Of a DNA stretch of 64,000 nt, positions 31,158 through 39,694 are shown piece after piece; positions within the stretch are counted from its first letter, which is position 1; the number at the start of each line of letters is the position of its first letter. The stretch lies in contig NZ_PVYW01000020.1 in assembly GCF_003001675.1 (NCBI RefSeq), positions 62,001 to 126,000 on the forward strand, written 5' to 3'. Under the pieces are notes generated by a model that searched no databases, was not told where the DNA came from, and saw nothing but the letters and a program-made list of their open reading frames with translations. Source of the stretch: Cohnella sp. SGD-V74. Lineage in GTDB: Bacteria > Bacillota > Bacilli > Paenibacillales > Paenibacillaceae. The position numbers and the translations under genes were made by a program.

Positions 31158-32042
31158 TCAAAACGCGCGTTCGCGATATTTGAGCGGCGTCATACCGGTC
31201 AATCTCTTAAACGTCCGAAAAAAGTAGTTGACGTTCTCGAAACCGCACAGATAGGCGATTTCCTTCGCGCTTCCGTCCGACCTGAGCAAATATTGCTTGG
31301 CCAGCCGGATTCTGGCGCGATTGACGTAGGTGATCGGCGATTCGCCGACGACCGCGGTGAAATGGCTGCCGAACAGGCTGCGGCTCATTCCTGCCCGTCT
31401 GGCAAGCTCCGGCAGCGTGAAGCGCTCCGCAGGATTGCCATCGATTGCCGCCTGAACAGCGCGAATCGCCGCATGATGCGGCGAGGGAGACGGGGCGTGC
31501 CGGGACAACGTCTCCTGACGCAACTGCAGCAGCAATTGCAGTACCCCCGTCTTCAAGAACAGCTGATCCTCCCGCCCGCTGCGGGCGAACTCCCGATACA
31601 AGTCGTCGCACTGCCGTTCCCACACGTCGCTGTCCATCGTATCGACGATGCCGGGAAACGCCTCGACAGCCGCTGCCGCAGCGCCGGCCGTCTCCGTCCC
31701 CTCGACGCCGTACAGTTGCCCCATCTCATCCGCCTCATACAGATTCTGCTTGTTCGGATCGCGGATCAGATCGAACAAAATAAAATAAGAATGATAGGGC
31801 GCAAAGCCCTGCACCCGCATGCCCGGCCTGCGGAAAAATAGCCTGCCCCGGAACGTCTCCGAGTGAATGCCCATCGTGTCGATCCGACCTTGGCCCCAGA
31901 CGATCAGCTCAAGCTCGTACCACCTCGTCGTGCGCGGCGGGAAGGCGATGCCCTCCGGCGGGCAGTTATCCCGGTTCAGCCACCCTGCATAGATCACGTA
32001 AGGATGAATGTGCTGTGCCTCGCATTGCGGTTCTGCCGCCAT
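31158..32042 (-). CDS. AraC family transcriptional regulator
   Basis: 294 residues: AraC-type cupin N-terminal part (YELELIVWGQGRIDTMG, RLFFRRPGM) and a C-terminal double helix-turn-helix (LPELARRAGMSRSLFGSHFT, EIAYLCGFENVNYFFRTFKRLTG). It is divergent from the large predicted glycosidase at 32169, 126 bases away, which it probably controls. It lies upstream of the GntR/KDG operon with an independent promoter region between. Confidence 0.9.
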   Translation of the reverse strand: MAAEPQCEAQHIHPYVIYAGWLNRDNCPPEGIAFPPRTTRWYELELIVWGQGRIDTMGIHSETFRGRLFFRRPGMRVQGFAPYHSYFILFDLIRDPNKQNLYEADEMGQLYGVEGTETAGAAAAAVEAFPGIVDTMDSDVWERQCDDLYREFARSGREDQLFLKTGVLQLLLQLRQETLSRHAPSPSPHHAAIRAVQAAIDGNPAERFTLPELARRAGMSRSLFGSHFTAVVGESPITYVNRARIRLAKQYLLRSDGSAKEIAYLCGFENVNYFFRTFKRLTGMTPLKYRERAF

Positions 32043-32168
32043 AAACGATTCCCCCTTCTATTCCGGAAAATAGTGCACGATCTTCGTCCATCCGTTCATT
32101 GTCCCACGTGCCTTCGTCCCCTACAGTAAAAGTAACTTCATATGATATATGGAAAGGATGCTGCTTCT

Positions 32169-35051
32169 ATGATCCGCAACGCTGTCATTCTGTACCCAAT
32201 CGACGCCTCCGTTCAAGAGCGGCTCGCCGCCCGCGAGCTCAGAAGATACATCTACCTGCGCACCTCGCGGCTGCTGCCGTTGGTGCAGGCGGACGAGCCG
32301 CCTGCGGAAGCGAACGGATACGCCGTCGCCCACGATGGCGAGCCGCAGCAATACCGCATCGTCACCCGCTCCTCGCCAGATGGCGGCCGCTGGATTCACG
32401 TCCATGGCGGCCGCGACGGCGGCATGCTGTACGCGGCCTACCGGGTCGCGGAGCACCTTGGCGTCCGCTTCTCTCTGCATGGGGACATCGTTCCAGACCG
32501 GCCGATTCCGTTCGAGCTGCCGGAGTTGCATGAATCCGGAACGCCGTGCTTCGAGCTGCGGGGTATTCTTCCCTTCCACGACTTCCCCGAAGGGCCGGAC
32601 TGGTGGTCCGAAGACGACTACAAAGCGGTCATCGCGCAACTGCCCAAACTGCGAATGAACTTTTTCGGTCTGCACAACTACCCCGAGAAACAGCCCGACC
32701 CTCTATCCTACAACGCAGAGCCCGGCGTCTGGATCGGCCTGCCCGAAGACGCAGGCGACGGTGACTCCCGCGTCACGACGAGTTACCCTGCCCGCCATTT
32801 TACGACAGACAGCGAAGTGTGGGGATTCGCTCCGCGGTCTGCGGGAAGCTACTTCGACGGCGCGGCCGAGCTGTTCGACCGAGATTCGTACGGCGCGCCC
32901 TATATGTGCGGCATGACACCCTGGCCGCCCGAAGAACAGGCCGAGAACGAGCTGTTCGACCGCTTTGGCAAGCTGCTTGCCAGCGCTTTCGGATGGGCGC
33001 GCACACTTGGCGTCCGCACGTGCCTCGGCACGGAGACGCCGCTCGCCGTTCCGGACAAGCTGCGGCGGCGCTTGCTGAAGCGTGGACTCGACCCGGACGA
33101 TGCGGGAACGATCCGCAGGCTGTACGAAGGCATGTTCACCCGTATCAAGCATACGCACTCGCTCGATTATTACTGGCTATGGACGCCGGAGAGCTGGACC
33201 TGGAACGGCAACACTATGGAAGAGTCGGAGGCGACACTCCGCGACATCGCGGCCGCCGCCGAGGCCGCGCAAGCCGTGCGAGCCGGCTTCGAGCTGGCGA
33301 CCTGCGGCTGGGTGCTCGGGCCGCAGCAGGACAGAGCGCTGTACGACCGGCTGCTTCCCGGGTCGATGCCGTTCAGTTGCATCAACCGACAATTCGGGTT
33401 CGAATTTATCGACGACGGCTTCCGAGCGATCAGCAACCGGCCGAAATGGGCAATCCCCTGGCTGGAGGACGATCCAGCGCTGATCATGCCCCAGCTCTGG
33501 GCGGGCCGAACGCTTCGCGACGCGGCAGATGCCAACCGCTTAGGCTGCAGCGGTCTCATGGGCATCCACTGGCGTACGAGGACGATAGACCCGGCCGTGG
33601 CCGCGCTCGCCCAGGCCGGGTGGACCCCTCCGAATACGAACGACGAAGCGCCAAACGGCGATCCCCGCCGCGAAGGCGCCGTCGGCGGCTCGCCTGTCCT
33701 GCTGCCGGATGCGGGCGGCGGAGAGCTCGGCCGGACCGGGCGCATCGGTACTGAAGGCTACCGTCTGCGCATTCCCGGCGGCTTCTATCGCGTCCGCCTG
33801 CTCCTGAAGGCATGGTCGTACGATGCGCGAGGGCAGTGCGCGGTCAAGCTGTCCGTCTACGGCCAGTCGGAAGGCCAGGCCGTCTCGCAAATCGTCGAGT
33901 TGCCCGAAGCCGCTGCCTCAGACCGTTCGTTCCACTTGACGATCCCGATCCAGGTCGTCGACGGTTTGCTTGGGCTGACGCTGCGGCCGATCGGCGGCGA
34001 AAGCTGCCTATGCGCAATCGAAGTCGTCGGACGGCCGTACGAAGCCGATCCGGCGCTCGGAGATGTCTACGTCCGCACGATCAACTGCGGCGGAGCAGCC
34101 GGGGAAGGCTGGGAGGCGGACCTGGAGAAAATCGACGTGCGCAAGCGCCATCTGCCGGTCAGCGGCTTCTATCGCGATTGGGCCGTCGCCAGATTCGGCC
34201 CGGAAGCGGCTGACGACATCGCCGAGCTGTTCGCCGCCGCGGACGGCGCGCTGCCCCGCCCGGTCGTATGGGTGACCGGACCGGGCAGCACGATCGCTGC
34301 CAATCGTTCACCTTGGGCACTTGTCGCGCTTGATTATACGTTCCTCGAGCGGCTCGAAGCGCTACGGGAGCGTGTCGTCGGAGCCGGAAATCTTGAACGC
34401 TTCGATTATTGGCTGCACCAGTTCCGCTATCTTCGAGGCGCCGCTCGCATCGGCTGCGAGCTTGGCGCTTACGAAACGGCGATGGAGCGCGTGGAAGCTG
34501 CGGCCAACACGCACTTCCGAGCACAGTTGGCATCCGAGCTGCTTCTGCCGATTCGCCTTAGGCTCGTCCAACTCGTCGCCGAGGTGAATCGCCATCTGCT
34601 GGCGACCGTCTCCACCCCCGGCGAGTTAGGCACGGTCGCCAACACGCAACAACAGGCGCTGTACCGGATCATGATTCGCGACGGAGAGCGGCTGGAGAAA
34701 CTGCTCGGCCGGTCGTTGCCGCCGGACGCCCGGCCTTCTTCCGCCTACTCGGGCGAGCCGCGGATGATCGTGCCGACCGTCCGAACCCTGCTGGATCGGG
34801 GTGAGACGCTGAAGCTGACCGTCCTGTTTCTCGGAGTGCGTCCCGACGGGGCAGCCGTTCACTGGCGGTCGATGGGCGAAGGCGGCTACCGCCGAATTCC
34901 GCTTGAGCATGTCAACCGAGGCGTATATCGGGCCGAGATTCCTGGCGGAGACGGGGATTTGGAATATTTCGTGCTCGATCAGGGCAGCGGACTCTGTTTC
35001 CCCGCGACGGCCGGGTCGTTGAACCAAACCGTCATACGAATACCAGACTAA
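32169..35051 (+). CDS. Large predicted glycoside hydrolase, alpha-glucuronidase-like N domain and malectin-like domain
   Basis: 960 residues from the ATG with AAAGGA ten bases upstream (nine earlier codons unsupported). No signal peptide. The N-terminal 110 residues resemble the alpha/beta domain before alpha-glucuronidase and hexosaminidase barrels (ARELRRYIYLRTSRLLP, GGMLYAAYRVAEHLGVRF). A barrel-like part follows (LRMNFFGLHNYPEK, YYWLWTPESWTWNG, ALIMPQLWAG). A malectin-like beta domain spans about 535-630. The catalytic residues are not assigned. A cytoplasmic uronide- or glycoside-cleaving enzyme feeding the nearby KDG pathway is plausible, not shown. Confidence 0.6.
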   Translation: MIRNAVILYPIDASVQERLAARELRRYIYLRTSRLLPLVQADEPPAEANGYAVAHDGEPQQYRIVTRSSPDGGRWIHVHGGRDGGMLYAAYRVAEHLGVRFSLHGDIVPDRPIPFELPELHESGTPCFELRGILPFHDFPEGPDWWSEDDYKAVIAQLPKLRMNFFGLHNYPEKQPDPLSYNAEPGVWIGLPEDAGDGDSRVTTSYPARHFTTDSEVWGFAPRSAGSYFDGAAELFDRDSYGAPYMCGMTPWPPEEQAENELFDRFGKLLASAFGWARTLGVRTCLGTETPLAVPDKLRRRLLKRGLDPDDAGTIRRLYEGMFTRIKHTHSLDYYWLWTPESWTWNGNTMEESEATLRDIAAAAEAAQAVRAGFELATCGWVLGPQQDRALYDRLLPGSMPFSCINRQFGFEFIDDGFRAISNRPKWAIPWLEDDPALIMPQLWAGRTLRDAADANRLGCSGLMGIHWRTRTIDPAVAALAQAGWTPPNTNDEAPNGDPRREGAVGGSPVLLPDAGGGELGRTGRIGTEGYRLRIPGGFYRVRLLLKAWSYDARGQCAVKLSVYGQSEGQAVSQIVELPEAAASDRSFHLTIPIQVVDGLLGLTLRPIGGESCLCAIEVVGRPYEADPALGDVYVRTINCGGAAGEGWEADLEKIDVRKRHLPVSGFYRDWAVARFGPEAADDIAELFAAADGALPRPVVWVTGPGSTIAANRSPWALVALDYTFLERLEALRERVVGAGNLERFDYWLHQFRYLRGAARIGCELGAYETAMERVEAAANTHFRAQLASELLLPIRLRLVQLVAEVNRHLLATVSTPGELGTVANTQQQALYRIMIRDGERLEKLLGRSLPPDARPSSAYSGEPRMIVPTVRTLLDRGETLKLTVLFLGVRPDGAAVHWRSMGEGGYRRIPLEHVNRGVYRAEIPGGDGDLEYFVLDQGSGLCFPATAGSLNQTVIRIPD

Positions 35052-35078
35052 TCCACTTTCTCGTCTAACGTGGCACTG

Positions 35079-35124
35079 CAGCCGGAAGCCTTCGCGAATC
35101 GATTCGCGAAGGCTTCCGGCTGCC
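35079..35124. terminator. 46 bp perfect palindrome, probable terminator
   Basis: The 23 bases from 35079 are the exact reverse complement of 35102-35124, with no spacer (centre AATCGATT). The plus strand continues CATGCTCTTTTC, giving a terminator-like T stretch for the glycosidase gene. The minus side lacks a T run. It lies between two convergent genes. Confidence 0.8.
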
Positions 35125-35137
35125 ATGCTCTTTTCTG

Positions 35138-35887
35138 CTATCCGAAAAAAAGATAAGCTTGCTCCGTGTACTCTTCCCCCAGCCTTCCGCCCATAGCGGC
35201 GGATAGCAGTTCCCTGCGGTTATACGGTACGCGCTTGAACCGGATGAGACCATCCGTTATCGTCATGTACTGCGCCGCTTTGTCCGGTTCGTCCGGCACG
35301 AAACGCTCTCCCCTGTACCGGTTCGCCCGATAGGAGCAACTCCCCGGATTTAACCACAACTCGCGATCGCCCAGCCAATGAACCGCCTGATAGTGGGTGT
35401 GCCCGAACAAAAGTCGACGTGGACGATCCTGTTCCGCCCCCATTCGGTCACCCGTCTGCTCCGTCCAGAATTGCTCGAACTGATGACGGCTCTCGATCGT
35501 GGCGTAACCGTTGTAGCTGTGCTGCATGCTGTATCGAATCCCATCCATTTCAAATACGTGCTTTTCGGGCAACTGCTCCAGGAAGGCGATCTCTTCCTCG
35601 CTTAATTGCGCTGCATTCCATTCCAGCCACGATCGCTTTCCTTCGCCGGCGCCATCGAAGAACGGCTGCCGCGTCTTCTTCCAAGCGGCGATTGCCGCTT
35701 GATCGTGATTCCCTTTGACGCATACGGCCCGATGCGCGTCCATCCAGGCGATCGTCTCCTTGGGGAACGGCCCGCAATCGACCAAATCTCCCGCGCAGTA
35801 CACGATATCGCTATCCTTTTCTTGTTCCCATATCGCTTCGAGAGCGCAAATGTTCGCATGAATGTCCGAGATAATCAATGCTTTCAT
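35138..35887 (-). CDS. Metallophosphoesterase (calcineurin-like)
   Basis: 249 residues with the full two-metal motif set: SDIHAN (DxH at 8-10), GDLVDCGP, KGNHD, and FGHTHYQA. The family hydrolyses phosphomono- or diesters; the substrate is unknown. It starts 29 bases after the stop of the sugar permease upstream, so it is probably the last gene of the importer operon. Confidence 0.88.
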   Translation of the reverse strand: MKALIISDIHANICALEAIWEQEKDSDIVYCAGDLVDCGPFPKETIAWMDAHRAVCVKGNHDQAAIAAWKKTRQPFFDGAGEGKRSWLEWNAAQLSEEEIAFLEQLPEKHVFEMDGIRYSMQHSYNGYATIESRHQFEQFWTEQTGDRMGAEQDRPRRLLFGHTHYQAVHWLGDRELWLNPGSCSYRANRYRGERFVPDEPDKAAQYMTITDGLIRFKRVPYNRRELLSAAMGGRLGEEYTEQAYLFFG

Positions 35888-35916
35888 CGATCGTCGCTCC
35901 TTATTTCTCCTTCAGC

Positions 35917-36834
35917 CTACCCCTTCACCCCGCCAAGCGTCATGCCTTTGACAAAATATTTCTGCAAGAACGGATAGACGAGAATGATAGGCAGGCTGGC
36001 GACAATCGTCATCGTCGCCCTGATGGATGTAGGCGTCACCTGATTCGCCGCGACTCCGCGCTGATTTCCTCCAAGCACATCTCCGATGGTCGCCTGCGTT
36101 GACGATCCGTTAGCGGTCTGCAAAATTTTCATCAGTTCATACTGCAGCGTGCTCAGCTTCGGATTGGAAGAGTTGTAGAGAAACACGTCGAACCACGAAT
36201 TCCACTGCCATACCGCGACGAACAATGCAACAGTCGCTAGCACTGGTGTGCAGAGCGGCAGCACAATTTTCATGAAAATTTTGAAGTCGCCTGCACCGTC
36301 GATTTTAGCCGATTCGTTAATACCGTCGGGAATGCCTTCAATGAAGGAACGGATGATAATGATATTGAAGGCGCCGACAATGCCGGGAATAATATATACC
36401 CAGAAGCTGTTGATCAGATGCAGCTCCTTATGCAGCAAATACGTCGGAATCAGCCCGCCGTTAAAATACATCGTCAGAATAAACGCCAGAGCCACCCACT
36501 TGCGCAACAAATATTCCGGCCGGCTGACCGTGTAGGCGACCATCGCTGAGCAAAATACGGCAACCGCCGTGCCGATGACCGTGCGCAGCACCGAAATCAT
36601 CAGCGAATGGAAGATCGAAGCTTCGCGCAGCACGTATTCGTAGTTATACAGAGTAAACACTCTCGGTTTGAGGAAAATGCCGCCCCGAGAGGCATCCATG
36701 GCGTCGTTGAGCGACACCGCCAGCATATTTGCGAACGGGTACAGCGTTACGACCATAAGACCGATCATAAATACCACGTTGCCGATATCGAACAGGATAT
36801 CGCCTGCCGTCCGGGTTCTGGATGTCAGCTTCAT
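35917..36834 (-). CDS. Carbohydrate ABC permease (LplC/YtcP type)
   Basis: 305 residues, six membrane helices, and the permease EAA loop (NESAKIDGAGDFKIFMKIVLPLCTPV). The LplC/YtcP subfamily ending (LPIILVYPFLQKYFVKGMTLGGVKG) is exact. It pairs with the permease 14 bases upstream and the binding protein at 37879. No ATPase gene is in the locus; MsmX-type shared ATPases usually serve these systems. Confidence 0.93.
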   Translation of the reverse strand: MKLTSRTRTAGDILFDIGNVVFMIGLMVVTLYPFANMLAVSLNDAMDASRGGIFLKPRVFTLYNYEYVLREASIFHSLMISVLRTVIGTAVAVFCSAMVAYTVSRPEYLLRKWVALAFILTMYFNGGLIPTYLLHKELHLINSFWVYIIPGIVGAFNIIIIRSFIEGIPDGINESAKIDGAGDFKIFMKIVLPLCTPVLATVALFVAVWQWNSWFDVFLYNSSNPKLSTLQYELMKILQTANGSSTQATIGDVLGGNQRGVAANQVTPTSIRATMTIVASLPIILVYPFLQKYFVKGMTLGGVKG

Positions 36835-36848
36835 ATGCGATACACCGC

Positions 36849-37769
36849 CTAGAATAGTCTTTCCTGGCCAAAACGCTTGGCCATATAATTAGCGCCGAAC
36901 AGCAGCGCGATGCTGATAACCGTTTTAAATACGCCTGCTGCGGTCGCGAAGGAGAAATTGCCCATCGCAATGCCGTACTTTAAGACGAAAATATCGAGAT
37001 TGTCGGAATAATCAGCCGTTAGCCCGTTGCCGAGCAGATATTGCGGTTCGAAGCCGGATTCCAAAATGTTGCCGATATTCATAATGAGCAGCAGGACGAT
37101 GATCGGCTTAAGTCCCGGCAAGGTTACGTACAAAATACGCTGCATCCGGTTGGCCCCGTCGATTTCCGCTGCCTCGTACTGGGCCGGGTCAATCGCGGTA
37201 ATGGCGGCCAAATAAATAATTGTATTCCAGCCGACGTTTTTCCAAACTTCCGACACGCCCAAAATGCCCCAGAAATATTTCCCCTCGGCCAGCCATAAAA
37301 TCGGCTCGTTAATCAGCCCTAGCTTCATCAGAATCAGATTGACAATGCCGGAACTGTCGATCGACAACGCTGTTACGATAATGCTGGAGGCGACAACCCA
37401 GGATATAAAATGGGGCAAGTAGCTGATCGTCTGCACAACCCGCTTGAAAAGCACACTGCGCAGTTCATTCAGCAAAATCGCCAACGTAATCGCCGTGGCA
37501 AAGCCCAGCACCAAATTAATCAAACTCATCGCCAGCGTATTGCGCATAACCAGATAGAACGCTTCCTCCTGGAACAGCAGCCTAAAATTGTCCAACCCCG
37601 TCCATTTCTGCTCCCACAATCCCGTTCCGGGCCGATAATGCTGGAAAGCGATCGTCCAGCCCCAGATTGGAAGATAGCGAAATATGAACAGCCAAATGAC
37701 AAAGGGGATGGACATCAGCATCAGCGTCTTTTGATCCATCAGTCTGCCTATATACGATTTGCGGGACAT
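36849..37769 (-). CDS. Carbohydrate ABC permease (LplB/YteP type)
   Basis: 306 residues from the ATG with GGAGGAAGAGGGA just upstream; a 55-codon open extension is not supported. Six helices, EAA loop (YEAAEIDGANRMQRILYVTLPGLKP) and the LplB C terminus (NYMAKRFGQERLF). It partners the LplC-type permease. In YteP-like systems the cargo is an oligosaccharide from pectin or similar polymers. Confidence 0.93.
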   Translation of the reverse strand: MSRKSYIGRLMDQKTLMLMSIPFVIWLFIFRYLPIWGWTIAFQHYRPGTGLWEQKWTGLDNFRLLFQEEAFYLVMRNTLAMSLINLVLGFATAITLAILLNELRSVLFKRVVQTISYLPHFISWVVASSIIVTALSIDSSGIVNLILMKLGLINEPILWLAEGKYFWGILGVSEVWKNVGWNTIIYLAAITAIDPAQYEAAEIDGANRMQRILYVTLPGLKPIIVLLLIMNIGNILESGFEPQYLLGNGLTADYSDNLDIFVLKYGIAMGNFSFATAAGVFKTVISIALLFGANYMAKRFGQERLF

Positions 37770-37878
37770 TCCCTCTTCCTCCTGCCCAAATGGTCGGGGA
37801 GACCATGCGGTCCTCAGTCCCGCTGGCCTCCCCTCTCCTCTTTCTTCTACTGTTAGCCTCTGATGGAGCGGTCGGCGT

Positions 37879-39579
37879 TTACCGCTTCTTCCCTGCCAGA
37901 CGATCCTGGATGACGCCGTTCGCCCAATCCTCATACGTCTTCACGTCAAGTTTGCGGAACTGCGCGGCATACTCCTCCCACATTGCTTCGAACTTATCCG
38001 GCTCGGCCAGAATCAGCCTGGGGAACCACTTGCGCTGCAAATCCATTTTCTTCTGCTCGAACATTTGCTCCGGCGACCCTTGCTGCTTCGCCGCGGTCCA
38101 AACCGGATACCACTTGCGCTCCTCCACATCCGCCGGCTCATGGTACACGTCGGTGAATACCTGCAAGCCATAGGCTTCCAGTATTTTTTTGTCCCCCTCC
38201 GAATAGCTGGCCGCGATCACTTCCGGCTGACGGTCCGGGAAATAGGCGTTGCCGTCCTCGTACAATCCGGCGCCCATCGGCCAATAGTAGCTGAAGTACT
38301 TGAAACCGTAAGATTGTTGAAATTCCGGATCCCTCTGTTCAATTTGCTCCTTCGTCCTGTAGAATCGGCCCTTATCATCCACCTCATACGTCTTGCCCTG
38401 TTCGCCCCAGAAGAGCAGCTTCTGGTTCTCTTCCTTGACCATATTGTCGAAAAATTGTATGATGCGCGCCGGATCCTTCGCGCTCGTCGTGATGCCGATG
38501 CCGCGATTGGTCGCGAATACCGGAGGGTCCATGTATTGCTCCCGCACCCCTTTATCCAGTACAAGCGGGAAGCCCATGTACATGCGATCATCGTCACCGG
38601 TCTGCAGCAAATTTTGCACCGCAGGCGTAATCTGCCAGCCGTAATCGAAAAATCCGAGCACGCGTCCGCCGGACAGCTTGGCGATATACTGATCGTATTT
38701 GGCGACCAGCGACTCCTTGTCGAACAGGCCGTCGTCATTCGCTTTGTTCAGCGTCTGCAGCCAACGCTTAGTGAACTCGGTGTCTCCGGTCACGTGCGCC
38801 TGCTTCGTCGCCATGTCGACGTACACCTCGCCTTCGTTCGGCAGACCGGCGAGGTTCGCGGCCGGGTTGGTAAGGGTGAAAAACCGCCAGTCGTCGGTCA
38901 GCGCCTCGAATCCGATCGTGCTTCCGCCGTTGATTTGCGGATATTTCTCTTTATAGCGTTTGATCAGGTCGAAATATTCGTCCAGCGTCTCCAGTTTCGG
39001 ATACCCGAACTCCTTCAGTACCCCGCGCTGAATGTAGAACGCGCCCGGCTGGTACATGTCGGGAACGAACCCTTTACTGGCAGCGAATGGAATGATGTAG
39101 ATGTTGCCGTCTTCCGCCGGCAGTTGGTCCCAATACGTCTCGTACAGCTTCTTCAGGTTCGGGCCGTACTGCTCCAACAGTTCATTGAGCGGAATGAACG
39201 CTTTGGCGTCCAGCATTTTGTCAATGCCGGCGTCCGGTACGACGACGTCAGGCAAATCTCCACCGGCGAGCATGACGCCCAGTTTCGTGTTCAAATCGCC
39301 GACCAAATGCTCGATACGGAAGTTGACGCCGGTCTGCTCTTCCAGTATTTTGCCAAGCGTCGTTTCATTCGTATTGCCGTCCTTGCCGGCCGAAGCCGCG
39401 TTGAAGTACGTGAATGTAGCCGGCTGAAGTTCCGGTGGAGCGGAGTTTTCCGCCGAAAGCGAGGCGGAGGCGGGCGCAGCGCTGCCGGAGGACGGAGCGC
39501 CATTGTCCTTGGCGCATCCGGCCAACAGGACGGCCGTGGCCAGAGCTAGCGCGAAATAACGAGTATGAGAGCCTTTCAT
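37879..39579 (-). CDS. Extracellular sugar-binding lipoprotein (LplA/YtcQ type)
   Basis: 566 residues. Lipobox LLAGC with Cys22, then a long family-1 solute-binding fold typical of LplA/YtcQ (about 500-560 residues): TTLGKILEEQTGVNFRIEH, LGVMLAGGDLPDVVVPD, DNIVYIIP-like region and NRGIGITTSAKDPARIIQFFDNM. It captures an oligosaccharide for the two permeases downstream. A cre-like palindrome lies 37 bases before the start, implying catabolite repression and possibly a separate promoter. Confidence 0.92.
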   Translation of the reverse strand: MKGSHTRYFALALATAVLLAGCAKDNGAPSSGSAAPASASLSAENSAPPELQPATFTYFNAASAGKDGNTNETTLGKILEEQTGVNFRIEHLVGDLNTKLGVMLAGGDLPDVVVPDAGIDKMLDAKAFIPLNELLEQYGPNLKKLYETYWDQLPAEDGNIYIIPFAASKGFVPDMYQPGAFYIQRGVLKEFGYPKLETLDEYFDLIKRYKEKYPQINGGSTIGFEALTDDWRFFTLTNPAANLAGLPNEGEVYVDMATKQAHVTGDTEFTKRWLQTLNKANDDGLFDKESLVAKYDQYIAKLSGGRVLGFFDYGWQITPAVQNLLQTGDDDRMYMGFPLVLDKGVREQYMDPPVFATNRGIGITTSAKDPARIIQFFDNMVKEENQKLLFWGEQGKTYEVDDKGRFYRTKEQIEQRDPEFQQSYGFKYFSYYWPMGAGLYEDGNAYFPDRQPEVIAASYSEGDKKILEAYGLQVFTDVYHEPADVEERKWYPVWTAAKQQGSPEQMFEQKKMDLQRKWFPRLILAEPDKFEAMWEEYAAQFRKLDVKTYEDWANGVIQDRLAGKKR

Positions 39580-39615
39580 GTTTGTTGTTCCCCCTTGAGA
39601 ATGGAATGAATTTTG

Positions 39616-39631
39616 TTGTAAGCGCCTACAA
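39616..39631. promoter_or_regulatory. Candidate CcpA (cre) site upstream of the sugar-binding protein
   Basis: TTGTAAGCGCCTACAA, a near-perfect 16-base palindrome, differs from the cre consensus at a single position. It lies in the 115-base gap between the kinase stop and the binding-protein start. Confidence 0.65.
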
Positions 39632-39694
39632 ATTTATCATAACGAATGGTTCGCCAAGGGAGAGAGCAACAAACTTTAGCGATAATTACACAAA

